This document shows positions 8,653 to 17,449 of a DNA stretch of 64,000 nucleotides, one piece after another (position 1 is the stretch's first letter; every line of letters begins with the position of its first letter). The stretch spans positions 248,001 to 312,000 of the forward strand of contig NZ_QTTQ01000012.1 of NCBI RefSeq assembly GCF_003384935.1, read 5' to 3'. Source of the DNA: Lutibacter oceani (GTDB taxonomy: Bacteria; Bacteroidota; Bacteroidia; Flavobacteriales; Flavobacteriaceae). A program made the position numbers and the translations under genes. The notes below the pieces were generated by a model. That model made no database searches. It had not been told where the DNA came from and was given only the letters and a program-made list of their open reading frames with translations.

Positions 8653-10341
8653 TTAATTTTTAAGTATTTTAAACGTTTTAATTTCATTATTGAATTCAAT
8701 TTGAATAAAATACAATCCTTTTGTTAAAAAAGAAAGATTTGCTATTGGACTACTTTTTAAAATTTTAGTTTGACACCTATTTTTTCCTAATACATTATAA
8801 ACTGAAATCTTCATTTCGGAAATAGTTTTGGGAAAATTAAAACGTATTACATTTGTTACTGGGTTTGGATAAAATAAAACTTCATCATTTTTAACTTCTA
8901 AATTTTCAATTTCAAGAGCATCAAAAATTGTTACAAAATTAGGAATCCCATATCCAAATTGATAATCTATTGTTGGAATTGCTGCCGTTGAAGTTGCATA
9001 CAAATGTGCGGACTCTCTTACTAATTGTGTAATTTCAGTATTTGTTTTATTTGGAAACGCTTGCCATAAACATGTAACAACACCTGCTAAAACTGGTGAA
9101 GAAAAAGAAGTGCCATTTGCAGCGGCAACATTACCAGAGCTATTTATTATATAAGTTCCTTGTCCTTGAGCACAAACATCTGGCTTTATTCTTCCATCAA
9201 AGGTTGGTCCAAAAGAACTAAATGAGGCAATATCTCCTAATGAATTTACAGCCCCAACAGTTAAAATTGAAGGCCCATCAGCCGGTGCGTTTATGTAAGG
9301 CCAAACGGGATCATTACCTTCATTTCCTGCCGAATTAACAATTATCATTCCCCTAGAGAAAGCAATTTCAGCACCTCTTGTAATAAAAGCAGTTTGTCCA
9401 TCCATGTCACTATATTCATAATTATGAGCTGGATTATCAAAAAAAACAGAATAACCTAGGGAAGTATTTATCACGTCAACGCCTAAACTATCTGCCTTTT
9501 CAGCTGCTTCAACCCACAAGCTTTCTTCTAATTTTACTTCAACTGGTGCATTTTCTGTTCTGAATAAATAATAACTAGCATCAGGTGCAGTACCCACAAA
9601 ATTAGTAGTTGCTCCATCCACACCATTTTCTAAATAACCTGCAATTGTTGATAAAACAGAAGTTCCGTGAGAATCACCTGCATAAAAATTAGTGCTTCTA
9701 TTAACAAAATCATAACCCCCTAAAATTTGACCATTGTCTCGAATTCTTTTAAAAGCTAAAAAATTATCTACGTTTGGAAATCCTGCATCCATAACTGCAA
9801 TTTGCATTCCTGTACCTGTAAAATTATTTTGGTGCAAGGTATCTCCACCCAACATAACAATTTGGTTTTCAGCATTTCCATAATTAAAATTAGTAGTAAT
9901 TTCTAGCTGTTTATTTTTTAATTTAGATACTTTATTTAGTTTATTTTCGGGTTTTGAACTATTTAAACTTGTATTGGCGTATTCAATGGAATCAACAAAA
10001 AAATTGCCTGCCAAATCTAAATTTAATAACGCATCAATATTTACCTGTGTACCTTGAATATGTAATGCATTTAACCATTTAGATTTTGCCAAAACAATAA
10101 TTCCTGCACTATTTTTAACTGCTGTAATATAAACGGACTCAATAGGAATATCATTATAATCCAGTGGAATGCTAAAACGTGTTCTTCTATCCAACGCACG
10201 TTGACTTAACATATTTAATGGTGTGGAATAATATGAAGTTTCACTTGGCTTGTCTTTAAAATATACCCAAGCATCTTCAACCTGTGAAAATGTAGTTGAA
10301 AATGAACATATTAATAAAAAGGTAAGTATATATTTTTTCAA
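8653..10341 (-). CDS. S8 family serine peptidase with T9SS type A sorting domain
   Basis: A 562-residue secreted subtilase. It has a signal peptide (residues 1-19, cleaved before QVEDAWVYF) and a prodomain-like region to about 165. The catalytic domain has Asp185 (IAVMDAGF), His225 (GDSHGTS), the oxyanion Asn340 (SAGNEGN) and nucleophile Ser412 (GTSFSSP). The C-terminal 80 residues are a T9SS sorting domain: VLFYPNPVTNVIRF, SVYNVLGK, LTKGLYFIQI and the final FKILKN. It is therefore exported by Sec and then across the outer membrane by the type IX system. This ties in with the probable porV fragment at the end of the window. Confidence 0.92.
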   Translation of the reverse strand: MKKYILTFLLICSFSTTFSQVEDAWVYFKDKPSETSYYSTPLNMLSQRALDRRTRFSIPLDYNDIPIESVYITAVKNSAGIIVLAKSKWLNALHIQGTQVNIDALLNLDLAGNFFVDSIEYANTSLNSSKPENKLNKVSKLKNKQLEITTNFNYGNAENQIVMLGGDTLHQNNFTGTGMQIAVMDAGFPNVDNFLAFKRIRDNGQILGGYDFVNRSTNFYAGDSHGTSVLSTIAGYLENGVDGATTNFVGTAPDASYYLFRTENAPVEVKLEESLWVEAAEKADSLGVDVINTSLGYSVFFDNPAHNYEYSDMDGQTAFITRGAEIAFSRGMIIVNSAGNEGNDPVWPYINAPADGPSILTVGAVNSLGDIASFSSFGPTFDGRIKPDVCAQGQGTYIINSSGNVAAANGTSFSSPVLAGVVTCLWQAFPNKTNTEITQLVRESAHLYATSTAAIPTIDYQFGYGIPNFVTIFDALEIENLEVKNDEVLFYPNPVTNVIRFNFPKTISEMKISVYNVLGKNRCQTKILKSSPIANLSFLTKGLYFIQIEFNNEIKTFKILKN

Positions 10342-10407
10342 GCTTCAAATAATTTTGATTAAAAATACTAATTTTTGAAGACAAAAATTACTTTTACAAT
10401 TATTAAA

Positions 10408-11595
10408 CTAAGCAATTACTCCAGAACCTAGTAATTCATCATTTACATACCATGCAACAAACTGACCTTCTGTTATGGCTGATTGTTTATTTTGAAACTC
10501 AACATACATTCCGCTTTCTACTTTATATAAAGTTGCATTTTCTAATTTTTGACGGTACCTTATTCTTGCCAATACTTGTAAAGATTCACCATTTTTTAAA
10601 GCCAAATCAGTGCGAATCCAATGTAATTCTTCATTTGAAACAAATAGCACATTTCTATACAAACCTGAATGATTTTTTCCTTCTCCAGTATAAATTACAT
10701 TTTCAACAACATCGGTATCAATTACAAATAAAGGTTCTTTTGTTCCACCAACTGCCAATCCTTTTCGCTGTCCCTTGGTAAAATAATGAGCCCCTTGATG
10801 CTTGCCAACAATTTTACCATCAGCTATGGAATATTTATATTTTTTAGCAAAAAATGCCAATTCTTCCTCTTTAGACCTAAACGATGGAATTTCTCTATTA
10901 TAAATTGTTGAATTTTCTGAAATCTGAACAATTACACCTTCTTTAGGTTGTAATTTTTGTTGTAAAAACTCAGGCAATCGTACTTTACCAATAAAGCACA
11001 AACCTTGAGAGTCCTTTTTATCGGCTGTTATTAAATCTTGTTCTGTTGCAATTTTACGTACTTCAGGCTTTGTTAATTCTCCTATAGGAAATAATGCTTT
11101 TGAAAGTTGCTCCTGCGATAACTGGCATAAAAAATACGATTGATCTTTATTTTCATCTTTACCTGTCAATAGTTTATAAACAGATTTTCCATTAATTTCT
11201 GCTTCGCCTTTTCGGCAATAATGACCAGTTGCAACAAAATCAGCTCCTAAATCCAGCGCTATTTTAAGAAAAACATCAAACTTTATTTCTCTGTTACATA
11301 ATACATCCGGGTTTGGAGTACGTCCCATTTCGTATTCCTTAAACATATAGTCAACTATACGCTCTTTATACTGTTCGCTTAAATCCACTACTTGAAAAGG
11401 AATTCCCAATTTATCGGCTACTAACATTGCATCGTTACTATCTTCAAGCCAAGGGCATTCATTAGAAATTGTTACAGAATCATCGTGCCAGTTTTTCATA
11501 AACAAGCCAATAACCTCATAACCTTGTTCTTTTAACAAATATGCAGCAACACTACTATCTACACCACCGGAAAGACCAACAATTACTCGTTTCAT
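10408..11595 (-). CDS. mnmA: tRNA-specific 2-thiouridylase MnmA
   Basis: A 395-residue enzyme that thiolates U34 at position 2 in tRNAs for Lys, Glu and Gln, using ATP and a persulfide sulfur donor. The PP-loop SGGVDSS (residues 9-15) binds ATP. The catalytic pair is Cys100 (NPDVLCN) and Cys200 (SQGLCFIGK). The [13 protein letters not shown] segment ([10 protein letters not shown] here) and the KDQSYFL motif near residue 152 are family hallmarks. Length and both cysteines are normal. It has its own -7 promoter and probably stands alone. Confidence 0.95.
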   Translation of the reverse strand: MKRVIVGLSGGVDSSVAAYLLKEQGYEVIGLFMKNWHDDSVTISNECPWLEDSNDAMLVADKLGIPFQVVDLSEQYKERIVDYMFKEYEMGRTPNPDVLCNREIKFDVFLKIALDLGADFVATGHYCRKGEAEINGKSVYKLLTGKDENKDQSYFLCQLSQEQLSKALFPIGELTKPEVRKIATEQDLITADKKDSQGLCFIGKVRLPEFLQQKLQPKEGVIVQISENSTIYNREIPSFRSKEEELAFFAKKYKYSIADGKIVGKHQGAHYFTKGQRKGLAVGGTKEPLFVIDTDVVENVIYTGEGKNHSGLYRNVLFVSNEELHWIRTDLALKNGESLQVLARIRYRQKLENATLYKVESGMYVEFQNKQSAITEGQFVAWYVNDELLGSGVIA

Positions 11596-11612
11596 TTTTA
11601 AATTTTAGAGTG

Positions 11613-11620
11613 CAAAGTTA
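11613..11620 (-). promoter_or_regulatory. -7 promoter element (TAACTTTG) of mnmA
   Basis: On the minus strand this reads TAACTTTG, fitting TAnnTTTG, with 17 nt to the mnmA start at 11595. Confidence 0.5.
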
Positions 11621-11682
11621 CGGATTACTTTTAGGAAGGAAAAGTTAATTTTAAATTGTACTTTTCGCAATAAATAAAATTT

Positions 11683-12324
11683 ATGAAATTCACAAATGCT
11701 ATTTCCAAACATAGAATTCCTATCTTAAAAAACAACTTGTTACTATTTTTTTTAACATCATTTATAATATTTTGGGTAACTACACTTATTGGAACCACTG
11801 ATTTAGCAAATTGGTTTTTAGAAAATGCACTGGTTATAATTTTTATACTTGTTTTATTTACAACTTATAAAAATTTGCAATTTAGCGATTTAAGCTATTT
11901 GTTAATATTTGTCTATTTAATTTTACATGTGTATGGCGCAAAATATACGTATGCAGAAAATCCATTTGGGTTTTGGTTACAGGACTATTTTTCTTTAGCG
12001 AGAAATCATTACGATCGTATTGTACATTTTAGCTTTGGTTTTTTATTAGCCTACCCAATGCGTGAATTATTTTTAATAGGTTTTAAGTTTAAACCTTGGG
12101 TTGCTTGGCTTTTACCAATAGAAATTACATTATCGGTTAGTGGTTTTTATGAATTAATTGAATGGGCAGTAGCCGATATATTTTTTAAAGATCAAGGCAC
12201 TGCATATTTGGGAACTCAAGGAGATGTGTGGGACGCTCAAAAAGATATTTTCCTTGCTTTTTTAGGTGCCATATTAGCAACTACCATTGTTTCAATAATT
12301 AAAAAAATAAAAGAACGTACTTAA
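11683..12324 (+). CDS. DUF2238 family membrane protein (YjdF-like)
   Basis: A 213-residue protein with about six transmembrane helices. Conserved DUF2238 features are visible: HVYGAKYTYAENPFGFW near residue 85, NHYDRIVHFSFGFLLAYP, and SGFYELIEWAVAD, followed by GTQGDVWDAQKDIFLAFLGA. The polar residues inside these helices (His, Glu, Asp) are typical of the family, whose role is unknown. It sits between mnmA (divergent) and the AspH-like gene (convergent, 22 bp away), so it is a single-gene unit. Confidence 0.8.
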   Translation: MKFTNAISKHRIPILKNNLLLFFLTSFIIFWVTTLIGTTDLANWFLENALVIIFILVLFTTYKNLQFSDLSYLLIFVYLILHVYGAKYTYAENPFGFWLQDYFSLARNHYDRIVHFSFGFLLAYPMRELFLIGFKFKPWVAWLLPIEITLSVSGFYELIEWAVADIFFKDQGTAYLGTQGDVWDAQKDIFLAFLGAILATTIVSIIKKIKERT

Positions 12325-12346
12325 AGTTATTAAAAATAAAATCTTA

Positions 12347-12940
12347 TTATTTGTTAATTAAAAATGATTTTATCCAATCATTAGGAATCAAATCAATTGT
12401 CATATTAATTCGTTCTGTTGTTCCTGAATTAATAATTTTGTGTGGATCACTCAAACGTAAATACCAACATTCTCCAGTTTTCATTGGAACTGGTTTATTA
12501 TTAAGGTAAAAAACAACTGCATTATTTAAAAGTACTGGAATAGTTAAACGAATAACGGATTTTGGTATTTCAATACCAAGTGTTGGATCTTTATGTTCAG
12601 CTACAACAGCTCCGGGTTCTAACCGTAATAACCTAACTAAAGTTACAGTGCAATGTTCTCTGAAAAAATCAACAACACTAGACAAATATTTGGATTGCTT
12701 AAGCTCATTAGTATCTAACCAATCAGTCCAAGATCCATCTGCATAATCCTCGGCTGGAGGGGGTATTGGTAAGGATTTATCTACCATATATGCAGGAGAC
12801 CTTAAAGGTAGCACATCATAATAAATAAAATTTTTTAGTTTTAATGCCTCTATTTCCTCCAACATTTTATTGGTTTCAAAAAAGAAAGGTAGTTGAATTC
12901 GATCACTAAAAGTAGTCGTTTTATTTTCTAGTTTTTTCAA
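12347..12940 (-). CDS. aspartyl/asparaginyl beta-hydroxylase-like 2-oxoglutarate oxygenase
   Basis: A 197-residue cytoplasmic protein of the AspH type. The likely Fe(II) ligands are His116 and Asp118 (AEHKDP) and His167 (SDPHKIINSG). Arg177 (TERINM) is placed to bind 2-oxoglutarate. These enzymes hydroxylate amino-acid side chains in proteins or peptides. The family pattern PVLLNNAVVFYLNN and MKTGECWYL is intact. The substrate is unknown and no peptide precursor gene is visible nearby. About 190 bp of non-coding DNA separate it from the cold shock gene. Confidence 0.8.
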   Translation of the reverse strand: MKKLENKTTTFSDRIQLPFFFETNKMLEEIEALKLKNFIYYDVLPLRSPAYMVDKSLPIPPPAEDYADGSWTDWLDTNELKQSKYLSSVVDFFREHCTVTLVRLLRLEPGAVVAEHKDPTLGIEIPKSVIRLTIPVLLNNAVVFYLNNKPVPMKTGECWYLRLSDPHKIINSGTTERINMTIDLIPNDWIKSFLINK

Positions 12941-13074
12941 AGTAATACTATTTTTTAATGAAATTATATTGAATTAAACCCCGTTTATTTATAGTTTCTA
13001 AAAGGTACAATACAAAATCACAAATTTGGGTTAGCTTTCTAAAGTAACACAAAATACTATTTTTTTTTAAAGTA

Positions 13075-13110
13075 CATAAAAAAAGCCTATCAAAAAATTG
13101 ATAGGCTTAC
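13075..13110 (-). terminator. intrinsic terminator of the cold shock gene
   Basis: A hairpin with an 11-bp stem (AAGCCTATCAA / TTGATAGGCTT at 13083-13108), followed on the minus strand by a run of Ts. Confidence 0.85.
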
Positions 13111-13133
13111 AATAAAAAAAGGTAATTATTATA

Positions 13134-13325
13134 TTAAATAACTTTTACGTTTACTGCGTTCATTCCTTTTCTACCTTCTTGTAAATCGAATTCTACTTCA
13201 TCACCTTCACGGATTTCATCGATTAAACCAGAAATGTGTACAAAATGTTCTTTGTTTGAGTCGTCTTCTTTTATGAATCCAAATCCTTTAGTTTCATTGA
13301 AGAATTTTACTGTTCCTTTACTCAT
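13134..13325 (-). CDS. cold shock protein (CspA family)
   Basis: A 63-residue single cold-shock domain, binding single-stranded RNA/DNA and acting as an RNA chaperone. RNP1 is KGFGFI (residues 14-19) and RNP2 is HFVHIS (about 27-32). It starts MSKGTVKFFNETKGFGF, as usual. It has its own -7 element 31 nt upstream and a strong terminator, so it is a single-gene unit. Whether it is cold-induced cannot be told. Confidence 0.95.
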   Translation of the reverse strand: MSKGTVKFFNETKGFGFIKEDDSNKEHFVHISGLIDEIREGDEVEFDLQEGRKGMNAVNVKVI

Positions 13326-13356
13326 TATTAAAAATTTTAATTTATTATATTATTTG

Positions 13357-13364
13357 CAAATATA
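13357..13364 (-). promoter_or_regulatory. -7 promoter element (TATATTTG) of the cold shock gene
   Basis: Minus-strand TATATTTG matches TAnnTTTG and lies 31 nt before the start at 13325. Confidence 0.5.
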
Positions 13365-13440
13365 GTAATTTTTATTTAACAGTGTTATTATTAATATTTT
13401 ATATTTTAATTTTCGAAATTTATTTGATTGGTTAAATATG

Positions 13441-14067
13441 CTAAGATAATTGATAAATTTCTCTGATATCTTTTAAAATTTTATCGAAGTCTATTTTTAA
13501 ATCTATAAGTTCTCCCGTATGAATATCCCAAACCCAACCATGTACAGTAACTTGTTTTTCTAATAATGCCTTTTGAACATCCGATGTTTTTAGCACATTA
13601 ACGCATTGTTCTTGTACATTTAGCTCAACAAGTCTATCATATTTTTTATCCTCATTTTTAATTAAATCCAATTCTGTATGATGTAACCTGTATACATCTC
13701 TTATATTTCTTAGCCAAGGGTTTAATATTCCTAAATCTGCCGATTGCATTGCTGCTTTTACACCTCCGCAAGAATAATGTCCACATACAACTACATGTTT
13801 AACTTTTAAATGCGTTACTGCATAATTTATTACAGACATCACATTTAAATCTGTATTAGGTACCATATTTGCAATATTTCTATGTACAAAAACTTCTCCA
13901 GGTTGCACTCCCATTAAATCTTCTGAAGACACTCTACTATCTGAGCAACCGATATATAATATTTGTGGACTTTGTCCCTTACCTAATTCTGTAAAATAAT
14001 TTTCATCTTCGGATAGTTTTTCAGTTATCCATGCTTTATTATTTGTAAATATTTTTGATATATCCAC
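13441..14067 (-). CDS. beta-class carbonic anhydrase
   Basis: A 208-residue zinc enzyme for reversible CO2 hydration. The zinc ligands are Cys41 (GCSDSRV), His97 and Cys100 (CGHYSCGG), with the Asp43/Arg45 dyad intact. It has no signal peptide and is cytoplasmic, likely supplying bicarbonate for carboxylations such as those encoded at 30-34 kb (inference). The start MDISKIFTNNKAWITEKL matches the usual N-terminal helix. It is a monocistronic gene flanked by about 110 and 75 bp gaps. Confidence 0.93.
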   Translation of the reverse strand: MDISKIFTNNKAWITEKLSEDENYFTELGKGQSPQILYIGCSDSRVSSEDLMGVQPGEVFVHRNIANMVPNTDLNVMSVINYAVTHLKVKHVVVCGHYSCGGVKAAMQSADLGILNPWLRNIRDVYRLHHTELDLIKNEDKKYDRLVELNVQEQCVNVLKTSDVQKALLEKQVTVHGWVWDIHTGELIDLKIDFDKILKDIREIYQLS

Positions 14068-14141
14068 GGTTAGTGTTTTTTATTTATACTAGTTTTCAAA
14101 TATTAATATTCAATTGAAATAATATTTGCTGCAATATAAAA

Positions 14142-14825
14142 TTATTGTTTTAATTTATTTACATTTTCTTTTTTGCCGTTTTCATAATACTCCCACTCTC
14201 CAACTTTTTCATCATTTTCGTATTTACCTGTGTAAATTAATTTTCCATCAACATTATAATATTTTGCCAACCCTTCAAGTTTGCCATTTTTATAATTTAA
14301 ATCATCTAATAAAATACCATTATCAGCAAATCGTTTTGTATTTCCGTGTAGTTTTCCAGTTTTATAATTTAAAATTTCAGTTATTTTACCAGTTTTATAG
14401 TAACTTTTAAATTCACCTTCTAAAACACCATTTAAGTAATTTTCTTCAATCATTATGGTTTTTCCATCTGGATGGTAATACAGCCATTTCCCTATTCTTT
14501 TTTTTCCATCCATTTCGCCTTTACTTTCCAAAATACCTTCAACTGTATAAAATTTTACAGAAGCAATAGTATTGTTTGAATTAAACTTTTTTATTGCGAT
14601 TGGGTATTTTGAACTTGTAATGCTATAATATTTAAAAACACCTATTTCTTTGCCATTTTTAAACTCTCCTTCATATCTAATATTATTGTTTGTATAGTAT
14701 TTTTTCCAAATCCCATTTCTATTTCCTTTTAAATCAAACTGATTTATTTTTTCTTGTGCATTTAATTGAGCACAAAAAAACATTAAGAAAAGAGTTATGA
14801 CCTTAAAAATAATGGCTTTTTTCAT
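14142..14825 (-). CDS. exported MORN-like / YwqK-type repeat protein
   Basis: A 227-residue protein with a signal peptide (residues 1-23, ending QLNAQ). The rest is made of about eight repeats of roughly 22-24 residues with the pattern G..hG.wkyY...G.i....nY.nG.leG. Examples are YEGEFKNGKEIGVFKYY, KRIGKWLYYHPDGKTI and KYENDEKVGEWEYYENG. Such proteins are often labelled YwqK family antitoxin, but no toxin partner is present and the protein is exported, so that label should not be taken as function. It follows the haem-binding-domain gene by 8 bp and is probably co-transcribed with it. Confidence 0.82.
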   Translation of the reverse strand: MKKAIIFKVITLFLMFFCAQLNAQEKINQFDLKGNRNGIWKKYYTNNNIRYEGEFKNGKEIGVFKYYSITSSKYPIAIKKFNSNNTIASVKFYTVEGILESKGEMDGKKRIGKWLYYHPDGKTIMIEENYLNGVLEGEFKSYYKTGKITEILNYKTGKLHGNTKRFADNGILLDDLNYKNGKLEGLAKYYNVDGKLIYTGKYENDEKVGEWEYYENGKKENVNKLKQ

Positions 14826-14833
14826 TTTTTAAT

Positions 14834-15271
14834 TTAATCAACTTCAATAGTTTTTACCCAATCTAAAAGTATTTTATATTGTTCTGTACTCATTTTAGCA
14901 TCTTTATGAATCCATAAATAGCTGTTTAAAGGCATTTTATGTTCTTCTAACTCTTCTTCTAAATCTTTTATAATATGGCTTTTTTGATTGCTATTATAGG
15001 CTGTCCATTCTGAAAAGTTTAAATGTTCTTTACCTTCATTTACGTGTTGTGCCAAATACCAGGAAACTGGTGCAATTTCACTATACCAAGGGTATTTTGT
15101 GTAATTTGAATGGCAATCGGCACATGAAGTTTTAATAATTTCCTGAACATTTTCAGGAACAATCATTACTGTTGCAATATCATTTTTTCCGTCTTTTGAA
15201 TCGTTTTTTTCAGGTCTAATAAACTGAATTAGTATAAAAACAACTAAAATTCCTAAAAGTATTTTTTTCAT
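14834..15271 (-). CDS. haem-binding domain protein (membrane-anchored, CxxCH)
   Basis: A 145-residue protein with an N-terminal membrane anchor (ILLGILVVFILIQFI, residues 4-18) and a CxxCH haem-attachment motif at residues 50-54 (CADCH). After this come YPWYSEIAPVSWYLAQHV, NFSEW and HKMPLNSY, the conserved blocks of the Bacteroidota haem-binding domain family. Met in the HKMP block may be the second haem ligand. It is likely a periplasmic c-type cytochrome; partner enzymes are not evident. It is the first gene of the pair with the MORN-like protein. Confidence 0.85.
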   Translation of the reverse strand: MKKILLGILVVFILIQFIRPEKNDSKDGKNDIATVMIVPENVQEIIKTSCADCHSNYTKYPWYSEIAPVSWYLAQHVNEGKEHLNFSEWTAYNSNQKSHIIKDLEEELEEHKMPLNSYLWIHKDAKMSTEQYKILLDWVKTIEVD

Positions 15272-15405
15272 TTTTTTTCATTTTAAAAATTAAAGATATA
15301 ACTATTCTTTTTATACTTTAAGCTGCATTTAATTTTTGTTAAAAATTATTTTTTTTAAAAAAATTTAATACATTTAACAAAATTAACTTAAAACCAATAC
15401 AAATA

Positions 15406-16623
15406 ATGAAACAATTTAACAAAAGTACAAACATTCTTATTTTTACATTTATTATTACAATTTTTCTTTTTACTAGTTGTACTGATGATGATGTTAGGAA
15501 TGATCCCCTATCTATAATTGAATCTTCAGCCCCAATACAAGATCAATATATTGTGGTTTTAAAATCTGATTATGAAGGAAAAACTACTCGTAAAAAATTA
15601 GGCTACGACGCTGAAATTAAACAATTACGAAAAGAAATACCTTCCAAATTTTCCGAATTAAATATCAGTAATGATCAAATAAAACAAACTTATGGTTTTG
15701 CTTTAAAAGGTTTTACAGCTGTTTTAAATAGTAATCAGTTAGAAAAATTAAGAATGGATCCAAGAGTAAAATCTATCGAACAAGATTATATTATCTCACT
15801 TGGTAAACCAAGTGGAACACCAGGAGGTGGCGGAGGAGGAACAGATCCTGCACAAGAAACTCCTTGGGGTATAAATAGAATTGGAGGTACTACAGATGGA
15901 ACTGGAAAAACCGCATGGATAATTGATTCTGGGATAGACTCTGATCACCCAGATATAAATGTTGATGTAAATAGAAGTAGATCTTATGTAACAAAAGGAA
16001 AATATAGTATTGAAGATGGTAATGGGCATGGAACACACGTTGCTGGTACAGTTGCTGCATTAAATAATAATATTGGTGTTGTTGGAGTTGCTGCAGGCGC
16101 CACAATTGTTGCTCTAAGAGTTTTAGATAGTAGAGGTAGTGGTCAATTTTCTTGGACAATTTCAGCTTTAGATTATATTGCTGCAAATGGGAGCGCTGGT
16201 GATGCTGTTAATATGAGTTTAGGTCCACAATCAAGATACACAGATACAGCTGTTGATGGAGCCGCAGAAGCCGTTGCTAGCTTAGGTATTAGAATTGCAA
16301 TTGCTGCAGGAAATTCAAGTGATGATTCATTATATTATTCTCCAGCAAGAGTAGGTTTAAATAATTCTAACATATACACTGTCGCATCAATGACTTCAAG
16401 TGATTCTTGGTCTAGTTTTTCAAATTATGGGACTCCAGTTGATGTGATTGCTCCAGGTTCTTCAGTAAAATCTACATATAAAGATGGTGGTTACGCAACG
16501 TTAAGTGGTACCTCTATGGCATCACCTCACGTTTGTGGATTATTACTTTTAGGAAATGTTACAACAGATGGTTCTGTAACTCGTACTGGCAATTCAGACT
16601 CCTACCCTATTGCACACAACTAA
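15406..16623 (+). CDS. S8 family serine peptidase, lipoprotein with I9 inhibitor prodomain
   Basis: A 405-residue subtilisin/proteinase-K-like enzyme. Cys25 in LFTSC is a lipobox. An I9 propeptide spans about 45-130 (DQYIVVLK to VKSIEQDYII). After a Gly-rich linker (140-146) comes the catalytic domain with Asp174 (IIDSGID), His208 (GHGTHVAG), Asn303 (AAGNSSD) and Ser370 (GTSMASPH). It ends soon after the catalytic domain and lacks a T9SS sorting domain, unlike the subtilase at 8.7-10.3 kb, so it should be anchored by lipid. A terminator follows directly. Confidence 0.92.
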   Translation: MKQFNKSTNILIFTFIITIFLFTSCTDDDVRNDPLSIIESSAPIQDQYIVVLKSDYEGKTTRKKLGYDAEIKQLRKEIPSKFSELNISNDQIKQTYGFALKGFTAVLNSNQLEKLRMDPRVKSIEQDYIISLGKPSGTPGGGGGGTDPAQETPWGINRIGGTTDGTGKTAWIIDSGIDSDHPDINVDVNRSRSYVTKGKYSIEDGNGHGTHVAGTVAALNNNIGVVGVAAGATIVALRVLDSRGSGQFSWTISALDYIAANGSAGDAVNMSLGPQSRYTDTAVDGAAEAVASLGIRIAIAAGNSSDDSLYYSPARVGLNNSNIYTVASMTSSDSWSSFSNYGTPVDVIAPGSSVKSTYKDGGYATLSGTSMASPHVCGLLLLGNVTTDGSVTRTGNSDSYPIAHN

Positions 16624-16644
16624 TTTTTTTGAAATAAAATTTTA

Positions 16645-16676
16645 AAACGCCTGAATATTATTCAGGCGTTTTTTTA
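16645..16676 (+). terminator. intrinsic terminator after the lipoprotein subtilase
   Basis: A hairpin with arms AACGCCTGAA / TTCAGGCGTT followed by a run of seven Ts. Confidence 0.9.
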
Positions 16677-16697
16677 TCTTTAAATACTAATTCTTGT

Positions 16698-16829
16698 ATG
16701 ATGGGTATTTCAAATTTTTGGTTTTATACAATAATGATTGTAGTTATTCTACATATAATCGTTGCCTTTGTGTATTTATTGTATAAATTATCTCCAAAGA
16801 AAAAAGATAAAATTAAGAAGGATGAATAA
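16698..16829 (+). CDS. small single-pass membrane protein (43 aa)
   Basis: A short reading frame of 43 codons starting with two Met codons (MMGISNFWFY). One transmembrane helix follows (IMIVVILHIIVAFVYLLYKL), then a lysine-rich cytoplasmic tail (SPKKKDKIKKDE), an orientation that fits the positive-inside rule. Its stop overlaps the ATG of the next gene by 8 bp, a sign of translational coupling and real coding. The function is unknown. It may anchor or assist the helical-repeat protein encoded next. Confidence 0.6.
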   Translation: MMGISNFWFYTIMIVVILHIIVAFVYLLYKLSPKKKDKIKKDE

Positions 16830-17391
16830 ACAATTCTTAATTGAACAACTAAATAATATTGAAAATGCAAAGCGCGTAAATAGGTTACGAGTTTCTAATT
16901 TAGTTCTAAAAAACCCAGAAATTTTCCCTTTTTTATTGGATATTGTATTTGATATTAGCGACAAAACATCTATAAAAGCAGCTTGGGTTTTAGAATTTGT
17001 TTGTAAAGAAAAACTTGAGTGGCTAACTCCATATTTAGATTATTTTACAGAAAATATTGGAAGTATAAAACAAGATAGCGCAGTAAGACCAATTTCGAAA
17101 ATTTGTGAATTTATTGCCAAAGCATATACCTCAAAAAATAATTCAATTGTTAAAGATATGCTTACAAAAGAACATTTAGATAGCATTATTGAAACTGGTT
17201 TTGATTGGTTGATTAGCCAACATAAAGTTGCTGTTAAAGCATACACTATGACAACTTTATTTTTGTTGGGAAAAAACTACGATTGGGTACACCAGGAATT
17301 AAAATTAATAATTCAACAAAATATTACAAAAGAAACTGCAGCATATAAAGCCAGAGGAAAGTTAACATTGGCTTTGATAAACAAAAAATAA
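16822..17391 (+). CDS. helical-repeat (HEAT-like) protein upstream of purB
   Basis: A 189-residue, mostly helical soluble protein. The frame extends upstream to a TTG at 16762, but that part is an out-of-frame copy of the small membrane protein gene. The ATG at 16822 (MNKQFLIEQLNNIENAKRV), overlapping that gene, is the likely start. Segments such as PFLLDIVFDISDKTSIKAAWVLEFVCKE look like HEAT repeats. Flavobacterial genomes often keep this gene next to purB, and it is sometimes listed as adenylosuccinate lyase because of that, but it has none of the lyase motifs. Function unknown. Confidence 0.72.
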   Translation: MNKQFLIEQLNNIENAKRVNRLRVSNLVLKNPEIFPFLLDIVFDISDKTSIKAAWVLEFVCKEKLEWLTPYLDYFTENIGSIKQDSAVRPISKICEFIAKAYTSKNNSIVKDMLTKEHLDSIIETGFDWLISQHKVAVKAYTMTTLFLLGKNYDWVHQELKLIIQQNITKETAAYKARGKLTLALINKK

Positions 17392-17417
17392 AACTACATA
17401 TTTTAGCTAATATTCAT

Positions 17418-17425
17418 TAATTTTG
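17418..17425 (+). promoter_or_regulatory. -7 promoter element (TAATTTTG) of purB
   Basis: Matches TAnnTTTG and lies 24 nt before the purB ATG at 17450. Confidence 0.5.
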
Positions 17426-17449
17426 CATTTTTCAACACAAAACTAAAAA

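Noticed and set aside
14142-14825. YwqK-type antitoxin label
   Set aside because: The repeats match, but the protein is exported and there is no toxin gene next to it, so a toxin-antitoxin system is not supported.
16762-17391. Longer reading frame starting at TTG 16762, or a second adenylosuccinate lyase
   Set aside because: The extension is out of frame with the small membrane protein and ends at a clear ATG (16822). The protein has none of the lyase signatures.
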